64,000 nt of DNA, taken from Dendrocalamus latiflorus (taxonomy: Eukaryota; Streptophyta; Magnoliopsida; Poales; Poaceae). The position numbers were made by a program, and so were the translations under genes. The notes beneath the pieces are model-generated. The model searched no databases. It saw only the letters and a list, made by a program, of their open reading frames with translations, and was not told where the DNA came from. Below, one piece after another: positions 1 through 11,274 of this stretch (positions are counted from its first letter, which is position 1; the number at the start of each line of letters is the position of its first letter). The DNA lies in the NCBI GenBank assembly GCA_017311315.1, contig CM029663.1:35816622-35880621 (forward strand), read 5' to 3'.

Positions 1-176
1 TATCACAGACGGTTTTTGTTAATAACCGTCTGTGATATTTGTATATCACAGACGGTTAGGAACACTGAATTGTCTGTGATATACACAATATCACAGATGG
101 TTAATAACAAAGGCCGTCTGTAATATCATTCATATCACAGACGGCTCAGTGTTTGAAACCGTCTGGGATAGCTATT
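1..176. repeat. CACTA subterminal palindromic repeats, block 1
   Basis: Alternating TATCACAGACGGTT and AACCGTCTGTGATA motifs, several with point changes, in head-to-head pairs with short AT-rich spacers. It is the leftmost block visible. The element continues beyond the window start. Confidence 0.8.
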
Positions 177-423
177 GCAACATCAATTGATTTGTCGTTT
201 TTCGGCTAGCGTCAGGATATGCTAGCCATGATCTCTGAAAACAAGCTACATCACATATATAGAACAGATGAATATATGAAACAAACGGCCAGTAGATTAC
301 ACACACACACACATATATATAGAATGAAATCGTTACACAGATCTGATAAATGAATTAAATTGAATGAATTGTTTGATTAAGCACAATTGAGTGATTTGTA
401 CAATTGAACCCAATGTTTCAACA

Positions 424-3300
424 TCTAATTATCACCATTGCCAGGGTGGAACTCTCCAGTCTTGTTTATGACCTCTGATAGCAAGAATTCGGAGAGTTGT
501 CCACGAATTTCGACGAGTTTGTCGAGATCATATGCACTTTCGTCGAAGTCCACCCGCTGTCGCTAGCAGCAATGTTAAGTCATTAATTAGCATGTGTGTG
601 TATATATATACATATATATAATCAGAAAATAATAATTATTGAAAGGTTCACAAACCTCTGGATCTTTCATCTTGGTGTCCATGATTTCCTTCATATGGCA
701 GCAAACGTAGAATCCACATATGTTGCCCTGTAGCTGCTGGTGGCACTGCAAAAATAGAATTACATACGTAGGTATTTTCAATTCTAGAGGCATTATAACA
801 TCAATTCACTGGATTGTTGTGTTGTAGCGGATACCGAAAATCGCGTGTTGTGTCGTAGCGTGTCACTGGATTTGTTATGTCTCCCTCCTAGGGCAACCTA
901 AGAGATAAACGACCTATGTGATTTAAAAAAGTTAGCCTCAGCCATTGCAAATGAAAGAAAGATTACAATAGAGTTATGTATGGAGGAAATGAGTTTACTT
1001 GTTAATTACTTCTTGCACATGACTGAAGTCGTGGTTGCTCCTAAGTAGGGAATCAAGGTATATTAGCTTGCTCTACTTTGGTACAATCACAATCAAAATC
1101 CAGTGATTCCTAGTCATGTGTGTCGCCATAGTGATTAATCCTATGTTCATGCTGCATATAAAGTACAAATGAAACTTGTGTGGCAACTAGTGAAGAACTT
1201 ACCCTTTGTTGAAGGGTAGCATGATGTACTCCTTGTCGTTGTGAGCAATCAATGCCCTCGTTATGTAATCTTGCACGAAAGATGCGTTTTCATTGATAGA
1301 TTGCTCGGAGACCAAGTGTGGGTCGAGGAAACCCACCGGTTGTCACGATAGCTAGAGGAAAGAGTAATGACATTTATCGGTATAACGTGAATGTAGAACT
1401 TTATTGTACAGTACACTTCAAATGTCTAGCATCGTAGAAGTGAGGCGTCGAGTTCGTCGAGATTGAATAGTAAGAATAAGTCTTCGAATGTCACGACAAA
1501 GTAGCCCGGGTCGTGGAGGAAATTTGCCTTCGTATATTTCACAGTGAATGCACTCTGCCGGTTTGGCTTCATGTTGGACCTCTGCGTGTACCAGGTATGC
1601 AATGTATTGCAAACCAAACAAAGCCGGGGTAATTGTGACTCGGGGACCAACGACACTCCTAGAATGAACTTCCATGGCTTGGGACGCGGCTTAATTTTCT
1701 TCGCTTGAGACTTAGAGCCTTACCTGTGATACGTTTTCGATGGCGTCTCGGTGGGAGCCGATGCAACAAGCTTCGGAATCGGAGCCGGAGGTGGAGCCAC
1801 CGGAGCCGATGTGACATGTCCAGGGTGATGTCCCTCTTGGGCCACTAGATGTGGAGATCGTGGCATGGACAAGTCGAGGGTGATGTCCCTCTTGGGCTAC
1901 TGAATGAATGTGTGGACGACATCCCCTAATGTCTTAATCTCTTCGTTGGGGGCTTCTCAAGAGGGACGGTCTTAAAAACATCATTAATAATGTCCACCTG
2001 AACCTTTATGAAACTGGTCTCTACTTGTACACCATGCACCAGCGTCCTTGACAGCAATGGATATGCCATCCCCTGCCCAGCAACAACGGGAATAGAGCCA
2101 ACAAGCCTGACTCTGAGGATGCAAGGCATGGGCTCCTACATAACAACACAAGATGAGTTAAGGCGTCGACCAAAGAGATCTATGTAGCATTCTAAAGAGG
2201 CCAATTACCTGGATGTCGTCGATAGGTAAGTGGGCGTCGCTATGTTCAGTAATTGCTGTGGACGCACAGCTACTGTGACGTTGAGGGGGACTGGGTACCG
2301 TAGTAGTAGGGGTGGGTTGCGATTGGTTGCGGACTTGTCTCAGTTCTTCCCTCAATGAATCTATCTCTCCTCGAAGTGAGGCAGTCTACTCTTGAAGTGA
2401 GGCAGATAGTTTTTCCTCAAGCTGAGCACAAAGCTCCTGTTTTATTTGTTCGTTGCGGTACGCCTTGGATCTCTTCCTACTCCTATATGTCTCGGAGTAA
2501 TATGGAAATCCGTGCCTCCAAGACACGTAAACCCCCAAGCCTCGTGTGCGACCTAGGTGCTCCTTGTTTTCCAAGGCCTGTGATAGTAAATCTCTCTCCC
2601 TGTATTCTTGAAAGGAGCCACGAGAATATTCGGTAGTCAATGATTGCTGCAGAGGCAATTAATCATGTTGCGGCCTCGTCCTGCATCCTCCACTGCGGGA
2701 TTTTACCCGTGTACCCAGCGGTGCTGAGTTTGTGAGGGTGAGTGTTTTGTGACTAGAGAGCTTTGTGCGCTGCACTTTGTTGTTCAAATTCGATTGTTGT
2801 CTTCATCTGCACAAAGGCCTCCCATGTTTCCGGCGACACGAAAGGATACCTCGTGAAGGGCGTGGAATCCTTGGCCACGTACTGTGTCACAAGAGTGCTC
2901 TTAAAATTCTTCCATACTTTTCCCATTGTGAGGAGCGCGTGTCGTTGCACGAGTCCCTGTACTTCTGCTGGGATCTTGAACGAATTTGTAATTTCCTCCC
3001 ATAGCTGATTTTTGTGATCCTTTGCCAAATCTTTCCAGCTTGCTATGGTGATGGGGACCCGTTGCCTTCCAATTATCCCGCAGGTAGTCCAAAATGATGT
3101 CGCTACTTTCTTCGGTTGCAGAGGGACCCCATCCGGAGAGACCACCGTGATGGTCATTCGGCCCTCTGGCCTTTTGGATACTCCTCGGCCACGCTTAGTT
3201 TTCCTAATCTTGGGAGCATGAGACCCAGATGACGACGACGAAGACTGTGTGGACGCTATCTCTCTTCTAAGAAAAAACTAACTGCAGTTAGCTATGAGCC
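424..3300 (-). pseudogene. CACTA second gene: plant transposase (Ptta/En/Spm type) with C-terminal Ulp1-like protease domain, decayed
   Basis: Read on the minus strand, fragments appear in the order known for the second CACTA gene. A Ser-rich basic start lies near 3270-3160. A transposase_24-like segment at 3157-2753 includes RQRVPITIASWKDLAKDH and SPETWEAF. A segment at 2658-2386 carries EHLGRTRGLGVYVSW and an Arg/Lys-rich stretch. A segment at 2129-1926 contains GQGMAYP and HGVQVETSFIKVQVD. Next comes a segment ending DLFLLFNLDELDASLLRC (about 1656-1430), then IALIAHN/EYIMLPFNKG-like sequence near 1260-1200. CGFYVC at about 710-690 resembles the catalytic-Cys region of Ulp1/C48 peptidases. 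The last piece ends FHPGNGDN with a TAG at 424-426. Frames shift between pieces and stops interrupt them. Some breaks may be introns, so the exact structure is uncertain, but the copy is not intact. Confidence 0.65.
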
Positions 3301-4065
3301 TTCCAAATAGACCTTGTAGCTTCATACCCTTTGAAGGTCTATGTGGCATATATTATTGCTACAAGGTTCTATGAAGTTACTGCAGTGAGCTAAACAAAGT
3401 TCTATGAAGCAAATAACACAAAACAGTGTATCCAGTTCATTGAACCGGATACATTGGAATGCGTTACTTGCTTCATGCCCTTTGAAGGTCTATGTGGCAT
3501 ATATTAAAAAAATTTGGACAACTGTGTGGACGTCATCTCTTTTCTAAGAAATAACTAACTGCAGTGAGGTATGGGCCTAAACAAAGTTCTATGAAGCAAA
3601 TAACACAAACCAGTGTATCAAGTTCATTGAACCGGATACACTGAAGTGTGTCACTTGCTTCATGCCCTTTGACAAAGTTATAAAGATTGACAAATGACAG
3701 TTATAGTAAAACTTTAGCCAACTATTCAAACCGAGCATATATCACAAAGTTCTAAAGATTGACAAATGACAGTAATAGTAAACATTTAGCCAACTATTAA
3801 GACATAGCATATATCACAGAGTCCTAAAGATTGACAAATGACAGTAATAGTAAAACTTTAGCCAACTATTCAGACAGAGCATATATCACAAAGTTCTAAA
3901 GATTGACAAATGACAGTAATAGTAAAAATTTAGCCAACTATTCAGATAGTAAAACTTTAGCCAACTATTCAGACAGAGCATATATCACAAAGTTCTAAAG
4001 ATTAACAAATGACAGTAACAGTAAAAATTTGGCCAACTATTCAGACAGAGCATATATCACAACTT
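3290..4065. repeat. Internal tandem repeats in the CACTA element (about 72-bp unit at 3673-4065; longer unit at 3290-3670)
   Basis: From about 3673 to 4065 a unit of roughly 70 bp is repeated about five times. It contains AAAGATTGACAAATGACAG, AATAGTAAAA, TTTAGCCAACTATT and GAGCATATATCAC; one unit is partly deleted. Just before it, a longer unit with CAAAGTTCTATGAAGCAAAT and CCGGATACA occurs twice (near 3390-3480 and 3580-3670). The block lies between the two transposon genes. No spacer-repeat regularity of a CRISPR type is present. Confidence 0.75.
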
Positions 4066-4078
4066 TAGTGAACGGTGT

Positions 4079-4263
4079 TGGGAAGGAGCAGCGGCGGCGT
4101 GAGGGAGGGAGCGGCCGGCGTCGGGAGGGAGCTACCGGCGTCGGGAGAGGTGGCGTCGGGAGGGAGCAGCCAGCGTCGGGAGGGAGCGGCTTGCGTCGGG
4201 AGAGGTGGCATCGGGAGGGAGCGGCCGGCGTCGGGAGAGGTGGCGCGCGAGGGAGCAGTCAGA
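4079..4263. repeat. GC-rich minisatellite (GGCGTCGGGAGGGAGC unit)
   Basis: A short GC-rich stretch made of repeats of GGCGTCGGGAGGGAGC and GGCGTCGGGAGAGGTG. It stands out from the AT-rich surroundings. Open frames across it on both strands are low-complexity artefacts of the repeat. On the minus strand it lies just past the tnp2 remnant and just before the promoter side of the second gene. Confidence 0.7.
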
Positions 4264-4317
4264 TCTAGCAAAACCTAGCAGTGGCGCCGTGCGAGAGGAC
4301 CCTATATATAGGGAAAC

Positions 4318-4484
4318 TATCACAGACGGTTCCATAAAAGAATCGTCTGTGATATTTAAGTATCACATACGGTTATATTTATAGAACCGTCTGTGATATA
4401 ACGAGTATCACAGATGGTTATATTTATAGAACCGTCTGTGATATAACGAGTATCACAGATGGTTTCTTCTGATAAACCGCCTGT
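4318..4484. repeat. CACTA subterminal-type palindromic repeats, internal block 2
   Basis: Four or more head-to-head copies of TATCACAGACGGTT with AACCGTCTGTGAT, of the same sequence family as the terminal blocks, but located between the two transposon genes. Confidence 0.8.
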
Positions 4485-4713
4485 GATAGTTCTCTGCATC
4501 TAGAAATCATAAATGCTGGCCATGCAATGTGAAAACACAAGCATGCATGCATAATCATAAATATAACTATTCTTAGTTCCTGAGTCATTTACAATTACAA
4601 TGTAATATAGTTCCATAATTACATGCTGAGTTTCCTAATTATGATTACATTGCAACAATTTCCAAATAGGTGCTGGCTTTGTGGGATCATTTATTACACT
4701 TGGCTATTTCCTT

Positions 4714-7700
4714 TTAAATAGAGCCTTCACGATGATCGATATGCATATAGTTTGCTTCATCGCCTTGTTCTTCCTCTAGCCTGATGCTGTCGCTGAATGG
4801 AGGCAACTCATCAAATTGATTGTACTCTTCCTCAACCACAACATTCTCAACTCCGACAATCCTTCTTTTTCCCTGAAGAACTACATGGCGCTTCGTATTT
4901 ACTGGGTCGGTTACATAAAATACTTGAGCAACTTGCCTCGCGAGTACAAATGGTTCGTCTTCGTATCCTACACATTTGAGGTCCACGGTAGTGACGCCAT
5001 ACTTGTCGACCTTTACACCCCGTGGGAGTTGGACCCAACGGCACCAAAATAGAGGAATCTTGAAAATCACGTAGTCAAACTCCCAAATCTCCTCTACAAG
5101 CCCATAGTACGAGCTTGGGCCAGCGGTACTGACTTGCGCATCATAGGCATCTATGCGGACACCTGAGTTCTGCACTGTGCTATTTCTATCCTGATCTGTT
5201 ATATAAAAAGTGTAGCCATTAATGTCGTATCCTTGCCATGTCACAATTGTAAATTTTGGCCCTTTTGCCAACCATTGTAGTGTATCACTTGATGACCTAC
5301 TAGTCAATTGCGTATTCAATCATTCGTTGAACTGACGGTTATGTTATCTCATGATCCAAACTTTTGACTCGCTTGCATTCTCTTGACGTAGCATGTCATT
5401 GTGCTCTTTAATATATGGGGTCACTTCAGTCATGTGTTGTAAAACTGTGAAGAAATGGGCTTGAGCATACGTATTTTGATCCGGAGTTATTGCTTTCCTT
5501 CTGATAGTCCCAATACCCTCTAGCCTCCCCTCGTGACGAGATAGAGGTACACCTATCGGCTCGACCTGAGCCATGTAGCCAATGCAGAATTCAATGACAT
5601 CTTCTGTTGTATAACCTTCGATGATACTACCCTCCGGTCGAGATCGATTGCATACATAGGACTTGAGAATTCCCATGTACCTCTCGAAAGGGTATATATG
5701 ACGTAGAAACACGGGACCGCATATTTTTATCTCTTTCACAAGGTGGACAATGAGATGGACCATGATATCAAAAAATGATGGAGGAAAATACATCTCTAGA
5801 TGACATAGAGTTGTCACCACCTCGGTTTGCAGAGCATCTAGTCCATCGGGATCAATGACCTTCTAAGCAATTGCATTAAAAAATAACATAGCCTTATGAT
5901 TGTCACTCGAACCTTGTTCGGCAAAATACTTCTAATTGCAACAGGTAGCATTTGTGTCATTAGCACATGACAGTCATGAGACTTCATGCTAATTAATTTC
6001 AAATGTTCCATGGAAACAAGTTTCTTCATGCTAGTGGAGTGACTGAATGGAACTTTCACACCATGTAAGGACTGGCACAGTTGAGTTCTCTCGGACTTAT
6101 ACAGAGTGTAACAAGCTGGGGGAAGGTACGTCCCACCTTTATCGGTCTCTATCGGTGCTAATTCGGTCCTGATATTCATAGCGACCAAGTCACGCCTTGT
6201 GTTGATACTATCCTTTGTTTTATAAGGAATGTTCAGTAAGAGACCAATCAAACTATCACGTATATTCTTCTCTACGTGCATGACATCGATGCAATTGCGA
6301 ACTTCTAAGTGCTCCCAGTAAGGCAAGTCCCAAAATATTGACCTCTTTTTCCACATGTTCTTCCTCAATTTACGTCCCTTTCTAAGCACAACGTTGATAT
6401 CCTTGACCATATCATACACCTCTTTCCCGCTAAAAGGCCTTGGTATTGAGTCATCCTCTTTTTTATCGTCAAATTGTTTCTTCATCTTGCGGTATGGGTG
6501 ATATTTTGGAAGGAACCTACGGTGACGCATATACACAGTTTTGTGCGAGTTGTTTAACCACGCACTCTCGGTATAATCTAAGCAGTGCGGACACGCTTTG
6601 ACTCCTTTTGTACTCAACCCTGACAGGTTACCAAGGGCAGGGAAATCATTAATGGTGCAGAACAACATGGTGCATAGAGTGAAGTTGTCTCGTTTGTCTA
6701 CATCCCATATATGTACCCCTTTGTTCCACAGTATTGTAAGATCTTCCACCAATGGTGCTAGGAACACATCAATATCATTCCCAGGTTGCTTCGGCTCTTG
6801 GATAAGTAGTGACATCAAAATATGCTTACGCTTCATACACAGCCAAGGAGGAAGGTTGTACATGCACAGAGTCACGAGCCTGGTGCTATGTCGGCTGCTT
6901 ATGTTACCAAAAGGATTCATTCCATCTGTACTCAACCCAAACCTTATATTCTTCGGTTCCACACTGAAATCTACAAACATCCTATCGATGTTCCTCCACT
7001 GGGCAGAATCAACAATGTGTCTTATCATTCCATCTTTCTTACGCTGCTCCCAGTGCCAACGCATCAATCTTGCATCCTTGCGGTTTGCAAATAAACGCTT
7101 CAAACGAGGAAAGATACCACAACACCTTAGCAGGAGGTCCTTGCTTCACCTCGATGCCCTTCCCATCATCAGAGTCATTTTTACGCTTGTATCGGTATGC
7201 TTTGCACACCGGCTAAACATGTAAGCTAGCATACTCTTTACGGTACAGGATACAATCATTCAGATATGCATGTATTTTTTCTACTTCCATTCCCAATGGA
7301 CAAAGAATCTTTTTGGCTTGGTAGGTGGTTCTCGGTAACACATTTCCATTTGGAAGCATGTCCGCTAGGAGACCTAGCAATGCCGTGAAACTCTTGTCGG
7401 ACCAACCATTGCTTGCCTTCAATTTCAACAGTTCTAGAACTGATGACAACCTCGTGTATTGCGGCTTGCAGCCCGAGAATAAAGGTTTCTCTGAGTGCTC
7501 CATCAAGCCCTCGAATTTACCAAACTTTCTCTCACTATAGTTCCCTTCTGCATCAAGTAACATCTGATCTAGATTGTCATCCTGCGACCTATCCTCATGA
7601 TCGAAAGCACAGTCCACATCCGGCATATCGTTGTCTCCCTCAACAATGTCATAACTACCTTCTTGTGTACTCTTCTCTACACCGTGACTGGTCCAACATT

Positions 7701-7913
7701 TGTACCCTTTTTTAAACCCCTTGGAATCAAGTGAGTTTCGATCTACACTGAGTTGCTAAACATCTTGAGATTATCACAATCAATGCATGGACAGTACATA
7801 TATTTTATCCCCTTCTTCAACATATCTAGCTCGACCGCTCTTCTAAAAGCAGACACGCCATTAATGTACTCTTCACTCACACGGTTCTCAATGTACATCC
7901 AGCTTCAGTCCAT
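4714..7913 (-). pseudogene. CACTA tnp2 transposase (Transposase_21 with DUF4218 and DUF4216), disabled
   Basis: The minus-strand start MD-stop-SWMYIENRV begins at 7913. Next comes the transposase-associated domain with CPCIDC and GFKKGYKCWTSHG, then LLDAEG and KILCPLG (7626-7213). The tnp2 core follows at 7103-5838, with DGMNPFGN, HPYR, CTINDFPALGNLSGLSTKG and ACPHCLD, and IDVMHVEKNI. After it are DUF4218 (5820-5344: LCHLEMYFPPSFFDIMVHL) and DUF4216 (5319-4714: VDLKCVGYEDEPFVLA). The family catalyses cut-and-paste transposition of CACTA ends. Disabling changes visible in frame are TGA at codon 3, TAG in the associated domain, TAG before PVC near 7213, a frameshift near 7110, a one-base loss in a T-run near 5885 followed by TAG, and TAA and TGA at 5344-5320. 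Most stops are explained by single C-to-T or G-to-A changes. Confidence 0.85.
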
Positions 7914-8371
7914 CTACACTACACAAGTAACAAATGGGTGTCAAAAATGATTATTAGCGCTACTACATAGTGAATCAGACTAGCTATATATTACGTAGGT
8001 TTAGCTAGGTAGCCATGCACGTATTCATGACATACTAATGTTAAGCAAAAATATATTGAAGCTAGTGAACTACGTACCAGTACTTACCCATTTTGAAATT
8101 GAGCAAACTAACATTATCTTTGTAAACCTAGCTAGCTAGCTAGATCTAAATTAAACAAAAACCTATCTATCATCTTTTTCAATTACAAAAACATGCATGT
8201 ATATAAGTTATTAAAAGTAATTGAGTACTAACCTCTGATCACCAAGAAGACGGTGATATGTTTTCACCGCGAACAACCTAAAGTTATTGGCCTTGCTCCA
8301 CCGATGCAGCGCAATAAAGACAGATCTATGTCGAGATCAATTAAGTACGCCTAGTAATAAATAGCGCAGAT
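7914..8371. other. Non-coding CACTA interior, probable tnp2 promoter side
   Basis: AT-rich sequence immediately upstream of the minus-strand tnp2 start. I see no open frame of interest. It would contain the promoter of the transposase if the layout is standard. Confidence 0.4.
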
Positions 8372-8616
8372 TATCACAGACGGTTCCAACCACAAACGGT
8401 CTGTGAAACCAATATATCACAGACGGTTCATATAAATAAACGTCTGTGAATTATCACAGATAGTTATTAACACGATCCGTCTGTGATGTCCACAATATCA
8501 CAGACGGTTCGTAATACCAACCGTCTGTGATTGTTGAGTATCACAGACGGTTCATATGTAGAACCGTCTGTGATAGTCCTTCACAGACGGTTTATACCAC
8601 AAACCGTCTGTGATAG
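8372..8616. repeat. CACTA subterminal-type palindromic repeats, internal block 3
   Basis: Ten or so copies of TCACAGACGGTT / AACCGTCTGTGA in head-to-head pairs. From about 8577 onward the sequence is collinear with 38860-40540 of the second CACTA element, so this block may mark the left side of a smaller element merged into this one. Confidence 0.8.
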
Positions 8617-9250
8617 TTCACTCTATACCTGAAATTTTTTCTATTTTTTTCCAGCCTCAAGAAATTAAATAATGTTACCCATGCCATTTGAAAACAAGCA
8701 AATACAGACGCAAGCACAACAACACATTCAGATCTATTACAGGATAACAAGCTAACGAACCCTTCGTGCCACGACGATGAGGCTAAACAAGATACCCTTG
8801 CGAAACTTACGACAAAAGTGTGTTGTCTAGCCTCTCGCCGTGCCACAACAGAGGCGCTAGCTCACGGCAGTAGTCAGCGTCTTCGAGGAACAAGCAAATA
8901 CAGAGGCGAGACACAACAACACATTTATATCTATTACAGCTAATGAACCCTTCATGGCACGACAGTCGACGGTCACTCTGAACAAGACACACTTACGACA
9001 CTTACGGCAAGAGTGTGTTGCCCAGAATGCCGCCGTGCCACAACGGAGGCGCTAGTTCACAGTGGAGGGGAGATGCACGAAGCTAGCTAGTGGATGAACT
9101 CACGCGTGACTAGTACCGGTGGAAAGGTAGATGGGGAGTTATTAATAAGGCTTGAGCAGTGGGAGGAACTAGTGCCTGCTATTCGATGTGGAGAGAATGG
9201 ACGGGTGAGATCGAATCCTGGGTATACACCATGGATCAGTGATGTGTGAT

Positions 9251-9412
9251 TATCACAGATGGTTTGTTACATGAACCGTCTATGATAATGAATATCAGAG
9301 GCGGTTTGTTATACGAACCGTCTGTGATGTCTCACTTATCACAGACGGTTTGTATTAAGAACCGTCTGTGATATTAATATCAGAGACGGTTTGGAATACG
9401 AACCGTCTGTGT
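9251..9412. repeat. CACTA subterminal-type palindromic repeats, internal block 4
   Basis: Repeats of the variant TATCAGAGGCGGTTTG / GAACCGTCTGTGAT. The same variant recurs at 39640-39800 in the second CACTA element. Confidence 0.75.
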
Positions 9413-9569
9413 TAATGCTTAAATATGCGCTCCCTAATCCTGCTCTTCTACACTGTCCTCTCCCTCATCTTCTTCATCACCAGATTCCTCAATAATGACA
9501 TCTAAAATTCTTTTGATCTCCTTCCTCTCATCTATCCATCATGAGTTGTTCGGGCACAACCTTAGATAG

Positions 9570-10058
9570 GCGGCCAACAATTTACGTCTGGAGCAGCTCC
9601 TCCGCTCACGCCCTGCTCTCCTTCCTCGACTCGCTTCCATCCGTCAGCTGGACCTCATCATCTGCCGTCGACGGAGGTGTCTCGTTGCCTCTCAGGAAAG
9701 GGAAACCGCCCTCAGCCTCGTTCTTCTCTACAATGTGCACAAAGCGGAGGAAGCTCTTGCAGCAGTGCAGAGACACATGGATAACCTTGCTGATCAGGTA
9801 GAATCGGCCAATTCGGAGGAAGCTTATCATGGCATCCTCTTTGAGATTATGGAACATTATAATGATTTGCTTAGGCTTGAGGAGGAAGTGGAGAGGGCAA
9901 GGACAATCTTGATGGCATTCGAGAACACAGCGGCTGATCCTCCAACTCCAGAAGTCGACGAAGAAGCATATGAAGCCCAGAAGATTAAAAATCTGGGAAT
10001 CTCTTTTTTGGACTTTTGTAATAAAATTGCCTTGAATTTGACTCTCGTCTCAGTATAG
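9570..10058 (+). CDS. Hypothetical 162-codon open frame shared by two CACTA elements (coiled-coil-like)
   Basis: An uninterrupted + strand frame follows a TAG at 9567-9569 and ends at a TAG at 10056-10058. The first in-frame ATG is at 9777. The predicted peptide is rich in Leu, Glu and Ala with heptad-like spacing (KAEEALAAVQRHM, LLRLEEEVERARTI), followed by an acidic tail (PTPEVDEEAYEAQK); a coiled coil is likely. The homologous segment at 39940-40400 keeps VHKAEE, RHM, SEEAYHAIHFEIM and PPTPKVEEEAYEAQK but is broken by frameshifts. I do not recognise the family. It lies on the strand opposite to the transposase genes and close to the right terminus. It could be an accessory CACTA protein, an exon of a captured host gene, or chance. 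The lack of an upstream ATG suggests a missing 5' exon. Confidence 0.35.
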   Translation, partial: AANNLRLEQLLRSRPALLPRLASIRQLDLIICRRRRCLVASQERETALSLVLLYNVHKAEEALAAVQRHMDNLADQVESANSEEAYHGILFEIMEHYNDLLRLEEEVERARTILMAFENTAADPPTPEVDEEAYEAQKIKNLGISFLDFCNKIALNLTLVSV

Positions 10059-10094
10059 CTTCTGTAGTTCATACGACAAAGGTCTGTCAGGATT

Positions 10095-10366
10095 ACCACA
10101 GACGGTTCGTATTAAGAACCGTCTGTGAAAGTTCATAGACGGTTATTAACACGAACCGTTTGTGTTGTCTAGATTATCACAGACGGTTCGTGTTAATAAC
10201 CGCATGTGAACTTCACAGACGGTTCTTAAATTGAACCATCTGTGATGTCTCAATTATCACAGACGGTTCGTGTTAATAATCGTCTGTGAAAATATCACAG
10301 ACGGTTGCCTGTATAAACCGTCTGTGATAGTTTAATCACAGACGGTTCCGTATAAACCGTCTGTAA
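10095..10366. repeat. CACTA subterminal palindromic repeats, right terminal block
   Basis: Dense head-to-head copies of TCACAGACGGTT / AACCGTCTGTGA running up to about 35 bp from the terminus at 10401, as expected for transposase-binding subterminal regions. Confidence 0.85.
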
Positions 10367-10401
10367 TGTAGCCGTCCAGTATAACCTCTTTTGTAGTAGT
10401 G

Positions 10402-11011
10402 TTTATTCTACCTTATAGTTTATACAAATGTAGTCTCCTCCCAACAACAAGATCATAACAAATCAAACAACAGTACATAGCTGCAGCCACCTTGGCATTC
10501 CAACAAACACATAGCTATACACAACTTAGAAGGGAATTAACAGGGAGAAGCAGTCCACCTAACCACAGAACCAAATAATTGCATGTCTACACAACAACCT
10601 CTGAATAAAGGGTGGTATATGTATCTCTGATCGTCAATCCGATTGAACCAATACATTCAGAACAATCACACAAGACAATCGACGCCCTTAAGTTCATTCA
10701 TTCTTTCTGGATTTATCATCTCTAGGCCTGCTTCATCAATTTTTCGAACTATTATATGAGTACAAGCTTGCACACTTAAATGTGAATCTTATTTTGAAAC
10801 TGTTTCCTAGCTAGAACCTGCCCAGATTTCTGATATCCAGTAGTCAAAAGGCAAAAACAATACTCCGAACACACACATGCATCACCTATTCACCTAGGTG
10901 TTAAGCACCCAATTCTAGGAACATCCGGTACACAAGTATGATGACCCCTGATTCGGAGTTCTTGCATGCAATCAATTCTACACGTGTTATATTCATAAAG
11001 CTTTTAACTCA
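10402..11011. other. Non-coding sequence between the CACTA and Mutator-like elements
   Basis: About 600 bp without a plausible exon. I looked for the conserved callose synthase N-terminal segments in all three + frames and found none. It is probably intron or 5' flank of the callose synthase gene. Confidence 0.5.
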
Positions 11012-11020
11012 CCAAACTTA

Positions 11021-11274
11021 GAATTTTTTGTACGGATAATCCGTTTTTTATTCGAAAATACATAAATATACCCGCGACAACATTTTTTACAAAAATAATC
11101 TCCAGTCGCCACCCCATTGGGCGACTGCTGCCTTTCGCCCAACCGGGAGGCGACATTTAGGGAATCTGTGTACCGTTGGGTGACTTCTTCAATCGCTTTA
11201 CGGTTGAGCGACTGCAATTGCAGTCGCCCAACGGTTGAGTGACTGCAATTGCAGTCGCCCAACCGTAGGGCGAC
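11021..11274 (+). repeat. MULE left terminal inverted repeat (254 bp)
   Basis: It matches 14581-14834 in reverse orientation over its whole length. The inner half is built of short hairpin-forming units around GGGCGACTGCAATTGCAGTC, CAACGGTTG and GGCGAC, making the repeat itself internally palindromic. Confidence 0.95.

Larger units (their letters stand above)
1..10401 (-). mobile_element. CACTA (En/Spm-type) transposon, right-hand part; left end lies before the window
   Basis: The right end is the standard CACTA terminus read inward: the last bases before 10402 are the reverse complement of CACTACTACAAAAGAGG. Inside are many short palindromes built on the pair TCACAGACGGTT / AACCGTCTGTGA, the subterminal repeats that transposase binds in this superfamily, plus two decayed minus-strand genes: tnp2 transposase (4714-7913) and a Ulp1-like gene (424-3300). 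The strand given is that of these genes. The left CACTA terminus is not in the window, so the 3-bp target duplication cannot be checked. Subterminal-type repeat blocks also occur inside the element (4318-4484, 8372-8616, 9251-9412), which suggests a composite or nested structure. All coding parts carry stops or frameshifts, so this copy cannot supply its own transposase. It sits upstream of the first visible callose synthase exon. Confidence 0.85.

Noticed and set aside
3673..4065. Regular repeats resembling a CRISPR array
   Set aside because: The repeats are contiguous units of about 70 bp without unique spacers, in a eukaryotic transposon.
4029..4335. Overlapping open frames on both strands of the GC-rich minisatellite
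   Set aside because: Repetitive Gly/Arg/Ser-rich translations produced by a short repeat unit.
6598..7224. 208-codon plus-strand frame over the tnp2 gene
   Set aside because: Antisense shadow of the conserved transposase reading on the minus strand.
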